Origin: Bacillota bacterium | GTDB taxonomy: Bacteria; Bacillota; Clostridia; Lachnospirales; Lachnospiraceae | Length of the DNA: 64,000 bases | Direction: 5' to 3' | Assembly: GCA_023413555.1 (NCBI GenBank) | Contig: JAEZPG010000056.1 | Coordinates: 1-64,000, forward strand | Shown: in pieces, positions 53,893-62,434 of the stretch | Position numbering within the stretch: position 1 is the first letter of the stretch | How the letters are laid out: each line of letters begins with the position of its first letter | Notes under the pieces: model-generated | The model's input: the letters and a program-made list of their open reading frames with translations, nothing else | What the model was told of the DNA's origin: nothing | Database searches by the model: none | Translations under genes and position numbers: made by a program

Positions 53893-55296
53893 CTATTTCA
53901 ATTCTTTATATAATATTTTTCCTGCTTCATTACGCGGCACCTTTTCAATATAGTAAAGATGCACTGCTTTGGGATTAATACCTGTCTCTTCTTGTATGTA
54001 CTCTTTCATTTGCTTTAATATAGTATCATCATTTACATACACCCGTAGTCCCGTGTCATCCCCTGTGCTGGCAAAATCCACATCCTGATAACGCCGTTTA
54101 ATAATAACATCTAAATCATCTAGATTTATCCGATTACCATACAGCTTAAGAAATCGTTTTTTCCTTCCTACAATATAGAAATATCCATCCTCATCCATCT
54201 TAGCCATATCACCGGTTATCAGACGTCCACCTAGCTGATCTCCCTTAGCCAAATCTTCTCTTACCTCGGCATAACCCAGTGTCACATTGTCTCCGTAATA
54301 AATCAACTCACCTACTTCATTAGGCCTGGTAATCACCTCATCATTAACGCTCAGAAGTTCAAACTTCCCACCTGGAATGACGATTCCCATACTTCCATAT
54401 CGATGATTTGCCTCTTTAGGAGGCAGATATGCCATCCTAGCCGTAGCCTCAGTCTGACCATACATAACTACAAATTGTTTCTGCATTTCAACAGCATATT
54501 GGGCAAACTCCATATGAAGTTCAGGAGATAATTTGCCTCCTGCCTGAGTCATTGTTCTTAAGGCTGGCAATTCAATCCGATTAAACTTAATCCGTTTCAG
54601 CATTTCATAAGTATAAGGAACCCCTCCAAAGGAGGTGGCTTCTTCTTCTCTTGCATAATCCCAGAATTGTTTATTCATAATGGTTTTTTCAGTAAATAAA
54701 ATGGTTGCCCCCACTTGTAAATGAGAGTTTATGATGGACAACCCATATGTATAGTTCATTGGCAAGGTTGTAATTGGGCGCTCAGTTTCATCTAGTTCCA
54801 AATAGGTAACTATAGAATCTACATTAGCTTGTATATTCTTATAGCTTTGTCTGACCAGCTTGGGGCTTCCAGTGGAGCCTGATGTCGTTAAAAGTAACGC
54901 CAACTGAGGATAAAGTTCCACTTTATCCTCGGCATAGCATTCTATCAACTTATAATCATGGATTCTATAAATCTCTTTCTTTTCTCCATAATAAGTAGAA
55001 TTAGCTGGCATAAATAAGTAGTTCGGTCGATAGATTTCAATAAGATTATGTAGAAGCTCCTTTGACATATCAGCATCTAGCAAAAGCTGAACACAGTCCG
55101 CTCCCAAAATTCCTATGTATGCACAAAGCGAACCTAGCGTGTTGGTACAGAGAGTAAACACTAGCGCTCTTCTATGTAATATTTTCTTTATTTGCTCTTG
55201 TATTCTGGCCAGTTCCTCATAGGTTACTTCTTTGCCATTGTCCTGTATAGCCGCCAGTCGCCCTCCATACCGTTCTAAGTTATGATAGTAGCTCAT
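53893..55296 (-). CDS. AMP-binding ligase, DltA-like
   Basis: A 467-residue acyl- or aminoacyl-adenylating enzyme. Core motifs are TTSGSTGSPKLVRQS (about residues 134-148), YGQTEAT (near 277), ITGDMAKMDEDGYF, GRKKRFLKLYGNRI, and the final catalytic lysine in NEAGKILYKEL. It is about 40 residues shorter than usual DltA. It loads an acid onto the carrier protein next to it. D-Ala is possible but cannot be claimed from sequence. It is the first gene of the operon; its ribosome site is weak. Confidence 0.85.
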   Translation of the reverse strand: MSYYHNLERYGGRLAAIQDNGKEVTYEELARIQEQIKKILHRRALVFTLCTNTLGSLCAYIGILGADCVQLLLDADMSKELLHNLIEIYRPNYLFMPANSTYYGEKKEIYRIHDYKLIECYAEDKVELYPQLALLLTTSGSTGSPKLVRQSYKNIQANVDSIVTYLELDETERPITTLPMNYTYGLSIINSHLQVGATILFTEKTIMNKQFWDYAREEEATSFGGVPYTYEMLKRIKFNRIELPALRTMTQAGGKLSPELHMEFAQYAVEMQKQFVVMYGQTEATARMAYLPPKEANHRYGSMGIVIPGGKFELLSVNDEVITRPNEVGELIYYGDNVTLGYAEVREDLAKGDQLGGRLITGDMAKMDEDGYFYIVGRKKRFLKLYGNRINLDDLDVIIKRRYQDVDFASTGDDTGLRVYVNDDTILKQMKEYIQEETGINPKAVHLYYIEKVPRNEAGKILYKELK

Positions 55297-55496
55297 GTTT
55301 TTTTCAATCCTCTATTCTATTATGTAATGTAGTTACTTTATATCTCCTTTTGTTTACACCTATTACAGTCAAAGTTAATTATATCACAGTTATTTGTCAA
55401 AATGTTGTTAGAAACAAACGATAAGTCTATAATAATAGATTTTCCAACAAATTGAAATGGTTAAGATAGAAATAATTTTAGGAAAACAGAAAAAAA

Positions 55497-55538
55497 GAGC
55501 TGCGCACCGCTGAATTAAATCAGTTATGGCAACAGCTC
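55497..55538 (-). terminator. Terminator after tRNA-Leu
   Basis: GAGCTG-type outer arms enclose an inner CTGA/TCAG pairing, and seven Ts follow on the minus strand. It ends the tRNA-Tyr-Leu transcript. Confidence 0.75.
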
Positions 55539-55550
55539 CTATTATATTAC

Positions 55551-55636
55551 TGCCGGCGACCGGAATCGAACCGGTACGGGAGATTAGTCCCGCAGGATTT
55601 TAAGTCCTGTGCGTCTGCCAGTTCCGCCACGCCGGC
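55551..55636 (-). tRNA. tRNA-Leu (anticodon TAA)
   Basis: A class II tRNA of 86 bases with a long variable arm. Acceptor stem GCCGGCG/CGCCGGC, anticodon loop CTTAAAA with TAA, discriminator A, no CCA. It is three bases from tRNA-Tyr. Confidence 0.96.
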
Positions 55637-55639
55637 CTA

Positions 55640-55721
55640 TGGATGGAGAAGGATTCGAACCTTCGAAAGCGTTGCTAACAGATTTACAGTCTGCCCCCTT
55701 TGGCCACTCGGGAATCCATCC
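55640..55721 (-). tRNA. tRNA-Tyr (anticodon GTA)
   Basis: A class II tRNA of 82 bases: acceptor GGATGGA/TCCATCC, anticodon loop CTGTAAA with GTA, a variable arm, discriminator A. It is transcribed ahead of tRNA-Leu. Confidence 0.96.
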
Positions 55722-55742
55722 ACATTATCCTGACAAGAAATT

Positions 55743-55770
55743 ATTATAACAGAATTTCCTTAGATTGCAA
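55743..55770 (-). promoter_or_regulatory. Promoter of tRNA-Tyr-Leu
   Basis: TTGCAA (55765-55770) and TATAAT (55743-55748) are 16 bases apart, with a TG extended -10 element. It is a strong sigma-A promoter 21 bases before tRNA-Tyr. Confidence 0.8.
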
Positions 55771-55806
55771 GTCTTTTTTCTAAGTTTTCTTATTTATTCC
55801 AACAAT

Positions 55807-57921
55807 TCAAATGATATCTGCAGTCTTTAGTATAACAGATGAAATTGCAGGTAATGTTAGCTTTAGAATTCCATTTTCTCCATAATAGAGACTAGCTGAT
55901 AAATCAAATCCCTGCTCTGTGGTCATAATCAAGCGAACCAACCTATGATCATCCAAAACACCCATTTCCCACACAGGAATCTCAATAGTCTTTTCAGCAG
56001 AACCACAGTTCAGTGCAATGACAAAACAATCCTTTTTATCAAATCTTCCATAACTAATGTAATGATCACCGCCACACAAAAATAGAATAGAGCCTGTCTT
56101 AAGAGCCTCATAGCTTTTATGAATATGAATCAACTCTCTATGAAGGCTAATCAGCTCAGAATCTTCTCGCCCCCATGGATAAGTACGTCGGTTATCTGGA
56201 TCGGTCCAACCGCAAACTCCTGCCTCATCTCCATAGTACACAGTAGGTGCTCCAGGCCAGGTCATTTGCATTGCCACTGCAATACGCATAATACCTTTAT
56301 TTATGTTCTGCTCTGCTGCCTCTGGACCCATAGTATTAACTCTTCCAGTCTTTCTGTTTGTACGGGTGAGAAACCTGGAATGATCATGATTGGATAATTC
56401 ATTCATAGCAACTAACAGCGACTGTGTGTTGAATTTACTCATGAAATGCTGCATAGTCTCAAAAAATATATCTGCATGGCCTAATAAATCGGAGCGAAAT
56501 TCATCACTGTGTTTTTCCACCCCAGTCAAAAACCAGGTAATAGGTTCCATAAAAGCATCATAATTCATTACCGTATCCCATTCATCCCCCTGTAGCCAAG
56601 AAGAGGGATCGCCATAATGCTCTGATAGAATAATTGCCTCTGGATTAGCTTCCTTTACTTTTCTGCGAAAATCCTTCCAGAAACGATGGTTAAACTCATT
56701 GGAATGACCTAAGTCAGCTGCCACATCCAACCTCCAACCGTCACAGTTAAAAGGCGGCGAAACCCATTTGACACCAATGTTCATAATATACTCATATAAC
56801 TTCGCTGATTCCTCATAATTAAGCTTAGGTAGAGTATCATGTCCCCACCAGCCGTCGTATCTCTCATTGTATGGCCATTGATTTTCTCGATAGCGAAAGA
56901 AATTATGGTAAGGACTTTTTTCATCGATATAAGCGCCTTTTTCATATCCCGGCTGGTTCTCATAAATTCTCTCATGATCCAGCCATTTGTTAAAGGATCC
57001 ACAGTGGTTAAATACACCATCCAAAATAATCCTCATACCTCTTTTATGCACTTCTTCCACCAAACGAATAAGTAGTTGATTACTAGCTTCTAGATTAGCC
57101 TTATTTGTCACCCTGGTAATATACCTAGTGGCATTCTTATTATTTAAATCTCCTGGTTTTAATAATTCTCCCTCATCCTTTACAATAACACCATAATGAG
57201 GGTCTACATAATCGTAGTCCTGTATATCATACTTATGGTTGGATGGGGACACGAAAATAGGATTGAGGTATATGACGTCTACTCCGAGATGATGCAGATA
57301 ATCCAATTTCTTTATTACTCCCATCAAATCGCCACCATAAAATTCCCGAACTCCCATAGTAGCCGGATATTTATTCCACTCATTAACCTCTACTACTTGC
57401 TCTCCGATATAACTATACTCACCAGTTAGAACATCGTTACTTGTATCACCATTAAAAAAACGGTCTACAAAAATCTGATAAAAAACTGCCCCCTTTGCCC
57501 AGTCAGGTGTCTTAAAACCTGGATGGATTACAAAATCATATGTTTGATTCAGATCACTCGTAGCACCTTTCTGATTGTAGAAGCATCTGCTCTGACCTGC
57601 AACTACCTCAAAATAGTAGATGACCTTCTTATCTGACAACTGTAACGGATACTCATAATAATCAAACAGTTGATCGGAATAAGCTTTTCTCATAATATAT
57701 CGATTCTGATCGCACACCAAATAAACCGAGTCCACGTTATTGAGAGCCGTCCTAAACCGAATTGTTACTACCTCATAACAATCCGGTTCCATTGGATTGC
57801 GAAATAATATAGTCCCATCACTAAATAAAGCTTTTCTGTTAATGATTGAATTTGTACTCTCTACACACATCCGAAGCATCTGCCTCTTTGAAATCTGCGA
57901 ATAATTATTATTTAAATCCAC
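55807..57921 (-). CDS. Cytoplasmic neopullulanase/cyclomaltodextrinase-like GH13 enzyme
   Basis: A 704-residue alpha-glycosidase of the GH13_20 type. An N-terminal carbohydrate-binding domain (about residues 10-130) is followed by the TIM-barrel catalytic domain with DVIYLNPIF, GWRLDVAAD (nucleophile Asp near 399), ILSEHYGD (acid/base Glu) and LSNHDHSR (third acid), and a C-terminal beta domain. It has no signal peptide, so it cleaves maltodextrins inside the cell. It starts with a GTG and is preceded by GGGAG. No transport genes are close. Confidence 0.92.
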   Translation of the reverse strand: MDLNNNYSQISKRQMLRMCVESTNSIINRKALFSDGTILFRNPMEPDCYEVVTIRFRTALNNVDSVYLVCDQNRYIMRKAYSDQLFDYYEYPLQLSDKKVIYYFEVVAGQSRCFYNQKGATSDLNQTYDFVIHPGFKTPDWAKGAVFYQIFVDRFFNGDTSNDVLTGEYSYIGEQVVEVNEWNKYPATMGVREFYGGDLMGVIKKLDYLHHLGVDVIYLNPIFVSPSNHKYDIQDYDYVDPHYGVIVKDEGELLKPGDLNNKNATRYITRVTNKANLEASNQLLIRLVEEVHKRGMRIILDGVFNHCGSFNKWLDHERIYENQPGYEKGAYIDEKSPYHNFFRYRENQWPYNERYDGWWGHDTLPKLNYEESAKLYEYIMNIGVKWVSPPFNCDGWRLDVAADLGHSNEFNHRFWKDFRRKVKEANPEAIILSEHYGDPSSWLQGDEWDTVMNYDAFMEPITWFLTGVEKHSDEFRSDLLGHADIFFETMQHFMSKFNTQSLLVAMNELSNHDHSRFLTRTNRKTGRVNTMGPEAAEQNINKGIMRIAVAMQMTWPGAPTVYYGDEAGVCGWTDPDNRRTYPWGREDSELISLHRELIHIHKSYEALKTGSILFLCGGDHYISYGRFDKKDCFVIALNCGSAEKTIEIPVWEMGVLDDHRLVRLIMTTEQGFDLSASLYYGENGILKLTLPAISSVILKTADII

Positions 57922-58190
57922 ATTTACACTCCCAACCTAGTGAATGCCTTTTCATTTCACCTTTTGTTAATTAATGTTATTCTATTGTATGTAAATCAAG
58001 AACTTATTATCAGCCATGTAATATTTTGACCGATTAAGTACACCTTTTTATTGTATCGTGGTTACCAAATTTGTCAATATCTTATTATATTCTTGCCTTT
58101 CCTTCTTTTTTCTCTTTTGACCTTCTCTTTAATCGAAAATACCTGTAAAACAGTTCTATGAATCCGCTTTGCGTGTATTATCGGTTAAGT

Positions 58191-58223
58191 AAAAAGGACA
58201 GCTTCCGACTAGCTGTCCTTTTT
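58191..58223. terminator. Terminator hairpin
   Basis: AAAAAGGACAGCT pairs with AGCTGTCCTTTTT perfectly, with a seven-base loop and T-runs on both strands. It lies in the 510-base gap after ftsH and can stop either strand. Confidence 0.85.
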
Positions 58224-58302
58224 GGAGAAGATTTTTTGTTACTTATGGGGTGTAGCAAAAACTAATATAATGTATTGGGGTTTACTTCTATAGTATACCA
58301 AT

Positions 58303-58349
58303 AATAATAGCTGAAGTGTGCACAAACTTAACACAATTCAGCTATTATT
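58303..58349. terminator. Terminator after ftsH
   Basis: AATAATAGCTGAA pairs with TTCAGCTATTATT; a smaller GTGT/ACAC pairing sits inside. It lies 84 bases past the ftsH stop; apart from this, the preceding one and AT-rich sequence I see nothing else in the 57922-58432 gap. Confidence 0.75.
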
Positions 58350-58432
58350 TTTGTTGAAAATACTCATTTTTATGGTATTATTATCTATTTTACTTCATTA
58401 ATTAATCAAATTGTCAGATTATAATATTTAAT

Positions 58433-60271
58433 CTACTTTATTTCCAAATTAAAATTAGAATTCCCAAAAAGGCTTTCAAATTCCTCGCGGCCAATTCTTT
58501 CTTTCTCAATCAGAAGGTTAGCACATTTATGAAGTATCTCCATATTCTGTGTAAGAATCTCTTTTGCTTTGCTATAGCATGAATCAATAATATTCTTTAC
58601 TTCTGCATCGATAGAATTGGTTACATCCATGCTATACTGTTTCATATGTCCTAAATCACGACCGATGAATACTTCATCATCATCATTTCCATAGTTAATT
58701 AAGCCTACTTTTTCAGAAAAACCATATTTTGTTACCATAGCACGGGCAGAATTAGAAGCTTCTTTAATATCCTGAGAAGCACCTGTAGTAATATCATCAA
58801 AAATCAATTCCTCAGCCACACGTCCACCCAGAAGAGTGGTTATATTCTGAAGCATTCTTCCCTTGGTCATAAACATCTCATCCCGTTCAGGTAATGGCAT
58901 GGTATAACCGGCAGCACCAGATCCTGTAGGAATAACACTTACCGTATAAACAGGACCAATATCAGGAAGTAGGTGGAATAAAATTGCGTGACCAGATTCA
59001 TGATAAGCGGTAATCTTCTTTTCTTTTTCAGAAATTACTCGACTTTTCTTTTCTGTACCAATCCCCACCTTAATAAAGGATTTCGTGATATCTTCCTGAA
59101 CAATGTAGCCTCTGTCATCCTTTGCTGCCACAATCGCTGCTTCATTTAATAGATTTTCCAAGTCAGCTCCTGTAAATCCTGCTGTTGTCTGAGCAATTTG
59201 TTTTAAATCGACATCTTCTCCCAAAGGTTTTCCTTTGGCATGTACTCCAAGAATTTCTTCTCTACCCTTTATATCCGGACGACCCACTCCAACCTTACGA
59301 TCAAAACGACCTGGGCGAAGAATAGCGGGATCTAATATATCTACACGATTGGTGGCAGCTAACACGATAATTCCTTCATTCGCACCAAAACCATCCATCT
59401 CAACTAACAGTTGGTTCAAGGTCTGCTCACGCTCATCATGGCCTCCACCCATACCGGTACCACGACGTCTTGCTACTGCATCGATTTCATCAATAAAAAT
59501 AATACATGGTGAATTCTTCTTAGCTTCCTCAAATAAATCTCTTACACGGGAAGCACCGACACCTACAAACATTTCTACAAAGTCCGAACCAGAAATACTG
59601 AAAAATGGAACTCCTGCCTCGCCTGCTACTGCTTTGGCAAGGAGTGTTTTACCAGTTCCAGGAGGTCCTACTAATAAAACACCCTTTGGAATTCTGGCTC
59701 CTACTGTGATATATTTCTTAGGATTCTTTAAGAAATCTACAATCTCACTAAGTTCCTCTTTTTCCTCATCTAAACCTGCAACCTTTTTAAAGGTTGTTCT
59801 TTTATTCTCATCTGTCGACATCTTAGCACGGCTCTTACCAAAGTTCATCACCTTGCTGTTGCCACCGCCACCACTTGCCTGGTTAGTTAAAAACGTAATT
59901 AATATAAATACAAGAACTACTACCAACAATAATGGAAGTATATTGGTTAAAAACCAATTAGGTTTATCTACATTATGCACTTGAAGTGCAACAGCTTTAG
60001 CATTTACAAGCTTTTCTACCTCATTTACATCCGTCACATAAAAACTCTTGGTAGTATTATTTATGCGAACATCTACTCGACCAGTTGGCATTTCCTCGTT
60101 CGGATAGATATCCACACTAGAAACCTTATTATCATTTATATCCTTAACGAAATTCTGATAGCCGTAGCTTGATTTATCAATATTAGTGAAGTTACCCGAC
60201 AGGTACAACGCAGCTACTACAACTGCAATAATAATGACATAAAAGCCTAGGCCCCTCATTTGTTTCTTCAA
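58433..60271 (-). CDS. ftsH: ATP-dependent zinc metalloprotease FtsH
   Basis: A 612-residue FtsH. Two membrane helices lie at about 10-25 and 110-130 around an extracytoplasmic domain. The AAA domain holds GPPGTGKT (near 203) and the second region of homology; the peptidase domain has HESGH (near 422). It degrades misfolded membrane proteins and regulators. The start is a TTG with GGAGG seven bases upstream; an ATG four codons later is an alternative. It follows hpt by 30 bases. Confidence 0.96.
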   Translation of the reverse strand: MKKQMRGLGFYVIIIAVVVAALYLSGNFTNIDKSSYGYQNFVKDINDNKVSSVDIYPNEEMPTGRVDVRINNTTKSFYVTDVNEVEKLVNAKAVALQVHNVDKPNWFLTNILPLLLVVVLVFILITFLTNQASGGGGNSKVMNFGKSRAKMSTDENKRTTFKKVAGLDEEKEELSEIVDFLKNPKKYITVGARIPKGVLLVGPPGTGKTLLAKAVAGEAGVPFFSISGSDFVEMFVGVGASRVRDLFEEAKKNSPCIIFIDEIDAVARRRGTGMGGGHDEREQTLNQLLVEMDGFGANEGIIVLAATNRVDILDPAILRPGRFDRKVGVGRPDIKGREEILGVHAKGKPLGEDVDLKQIAQTTAGFTGADLENLLNEAAIVAAKDDRGYIVQEDITKSFIKVGIGTEKKSRVISEKEKKITAYHESGHAILFHLLPDIGPVYTVSVIPTGSGAAGYTMPLPERDEMFMTKGRMLQNITTLLGGRVAEELIFDDITTGASQDIKEASNSARAMVTKYGFSEKVGLINYGNDDDEVFIGRDLGHMKQYSMDVTNSIDAEVKNIIDSCYSKAKEILTQNMEILHKCANLLIEKERIGREEFESLFGNSNFNLEIK

Positions 60272-60301
60272 TTATAGCCCTCCTCTCTTTACCTTACTAT
60301 T

Positions 60302-60826
60302 TTATTCATTCTCGACTACTCCGATATAAGGTAAATTTCTATATCGTTGAGCATAATCCAATCCATATCCAACAACAAACGCATCTGGAATTGCAAATCC
60401 ACAGTAATCAACCTTCACTTCTGTTACACGGCGAGAAGGTTTATCTAATAACGTACATAATTTAAGGCTATTAGGTTTTCTTGTTTTAAGTAATTCCATC
60501 AAATGATGTAATGTTCTTCCAGAATCTATAATATCCTCAACTATAAGGACATCTCTATTCTCAATAGGGTCATCCAAATCCTTAATAATTTTGACCCTTC
60601 CACTACTTTCAAATTCATCTCCATAACTTGAAACTGACATAAAATCAAAGGTTACAGGAACAGTAATAGACTTTGCCAATTCACAAGTGAAGAAAACTCC
60701 ACCTTTTAGCACACATATTAAATGCACCTGTTTTCCCTCATAATCCTTGCTAATCTGCTCTGCTAGGGCTTTTATCTTGCTTGATACTTCCTCTTCAGAA
60801 ATGAGCATTCTGATATTATCTGACAT
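60302..60826 (-). CDS. hpt: Hypoxanthine phosphoribosyltransferase
   Basis: A 174-residue type I phosphoribosyltransferase. The PRPP-binding motif is VLIVEDIIDSGRTL (about residues 93-106), with the family's CVLKGGVFF loop near 39 and FVVGYGLDYAQRYRNLPYIG near the end. It salvages hypoxanthine and guanine. The order tilS-hpt-ftsH is conserved in many Firmicutes. It starts two bases after tilS stop, with GGAGGT. Confidence 0.96.
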   Translation of the reverse strand: MSDNIRMLISEEEVSSKIKALAEQISKDYEGKQVHLICVLKGGVFFTCELAKSITVPVTFDFMSVSSYGDEFESSGRVKIIKDLDDPIENRDVLIVEDIIDSGRTLHHLMELLKTRKPNSLKLCTLLDKPSRRVTEVKVDYCGFAIPDAFVVGYGLDYAQRYRNLPYIGVVENE

Positions 60827-60827
60827 A

Positions 60828-62225
60828 TTAGACCTCCGTTATATTTACCACAAGTATTTTCTTGGATTCACAAGACAGTTTATATCCTTCACTAATACGG
60901 CTTCCTGTTATCCAAATTACATGTTCACCATCACAAAGTAATGGGATTTTGTTTCTCTGCTCCTTTGGAGTCTTATCATTAATAAAAATATCCTTCAAAA
61001 GTTTTGTTCCACCATTTTTATTAATCTGCATAAAATCTCCGGGTTTTCTAGTTCTTAAGAAAATTGTATTTTTTATTGTATCATAATCAAACCATTTCGT
61101 ACAACAATTTTTAGGAATCACCAAGTTTTTTTCATACTTCATCAAAGTGAAGTCAATTTTCCATTTAAGCTCCGGTATCACATAGGTTCCAGGTACTTCT
61201 ATGGCCATGGGAAGGCTTTTGATCGCCTCGCTAGAAGTGAAGATATGTTCCTCCACCATTTTCCCGATTTCCAATCGATCATAGCCACATTTGGCAAGAA
61301 TGCCATTAGGAAGATTCTGCTGTTTACCTACACCCTTTTCAAGCAGCTCATACACTGACAGAACATGGACTTCCTCGATATCCTTAAGCCTTCCAGCAGC
61401 ATTGCCAATCATTTGCCTCAATATTCTTTTGATTAAAACTGGTTCTTCCCTCTGCAATGATTCTATATCTACAGAGTATATCCCATTCTCCTTGGTTACA
61501 ATCTTGTTATAGAGAATATCCGTCTGTTTTTTTAGATATTCCTCCACTTCACTAAGTCTAGTTGCAATTCCTGCAATATGTGACACCGCCTGATTATTTA
61601 TCTGATTAAGAAGTGGCAGTACCTGAAGACGCACCTTATTTCTTGTGAAATCACTCTCCAGATTGGTAGAATCTGTACAATAACTGATACCTTCTTCCAT
61701 AAGATATACCTCAATATCTGTTCTGGTAACAGCTAACAGTGGCCTGATATACGGTCCTCTCACTGGGGGAATCCCTACTAATCCCTTAAGTCCAGTACCA
61801 CGAACCATGTGAAATAAAATAGTCTCTGCCAAATCATTTTTATTATGTGCTATAGCTATTTTATTACAACCTCTTTCATTATATTCACGTTCAAATGCTG
61901 CGTATCGTAATATTCGCCCTGCTTCCTCCAGAGAACAGTGATGCTCTTTGCTGTAACCAACCACATCCTCCTTATAAGTGATGCAGGTTATACCAATCTT
62001 CTTACAAAAGTCCTCAACATACCTTTGGTCCCTATCTGCCTCTTCTCCACGAAGTCCATGATTTATATGAACAACAAATAAATCAAGTTTATAAGCTCTC
62101 TTCAATTTCATCAGTACCTTCAGCAAGCAAATAGAGTCTGCGCCCCCGCTGACTCCAACTACAATTCGATCTCCCATTTGAAGCATATGATGTTGTTGAA
62201 TAAACTTATCTACTTGACTAAACAT
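60828..62225 (-). CDS. tilS: tRNA(Ile)-lysidine synthetase
   Basis: A 465-residue TilS. The PP-loop GVSGGADSICLL (residues about 24-35) binds ATP; the middle region recognises tRNA and a C-terminal domain (about 370-465, with FLRTRKPGDFM and WITGSRISEGYK) completes it. It converts C34 to lysidine in tRNA-Ile (CAU), which lets the cell read AUA codons. GGAGAAG precedes the ATG. Downstream genes hpt and ftsH are probably cotranscribed. Confidence 0.95.
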   Translation of the reverse strand: MFSQVDKFIQQHHMLQMGDRIVVGVSGGADSICLLKVLMKLKRAYKLDLFVVHINHGLRGEEADRDQRYVEDFCKKIGITCITYKEDVVGYSKEHHCSLEEAGRILRYAAFEREYNERGCNKIAIAHNKNDLAETILFHMVRGTGLKGLVGIPPVRGPYIRPLLAVTRTDIEVYLMEEGISYCTDSTNLESDFTRNKVRLQVLPLLNQINNQAVSHIAGIATRLSEVEEYLKKQTDILYNKIVTKENGIYSVDIESLQREEPVLIKRILRQMIGNAAGRLKDIEEVHVLSVYELLEKGVGKQQNLPNGILAKCGYDRLEIGKMVEEHIFTSSEAIKSLPMAIEVPGTYVIPELKWKIDFTLMKYEKNLVIPKNCCTKWFDYDTIKNTIFLRTRKPGDFMQINKNGGTKLLKDIFINDKTPKEQRNKIPLLCDGEHVIWITGSRISEGYKLSCESKKILVVNITEV

Positions 62226-62271
62226 ATCTTCTCCATATCATTCTATGTTTTATACTCTTATGGTATGTCAT

Positions 62272-62361
62272 AATAAAAGGTGTCTCTCTGTGACAATATA
62301 TATGTAGACCTTGCTACTCTGTCCTTATATTGGACTGTTCCCACTTTAGACACCTCTTATT
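62272..62361. repeat. Long inverted repeat after spoIIE
   Basis: AATAAAAGGTGTCT and its complement (one mismatch) flank 62 bases, within which GTCC/GGAC form another hairpin. It may be a terminator with a large loop or a small relic element between spoIIE and tilS. Confidence 0.55.
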
Positions 62362-62434
62362 CTACAACTATCAACTTAAGAATACAACCCTTATTCCATC
62401 ATCTCCCTCAGCACTATTTTAAAAGCCTAGTGCA

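Noticed and set aside
59235..59984. Long plus-strand frame opposite ftsH
   Set aside because: It lies wholly within the FtsH AAA domain on the opposite strand and reflects codon bias; no ribosome site.
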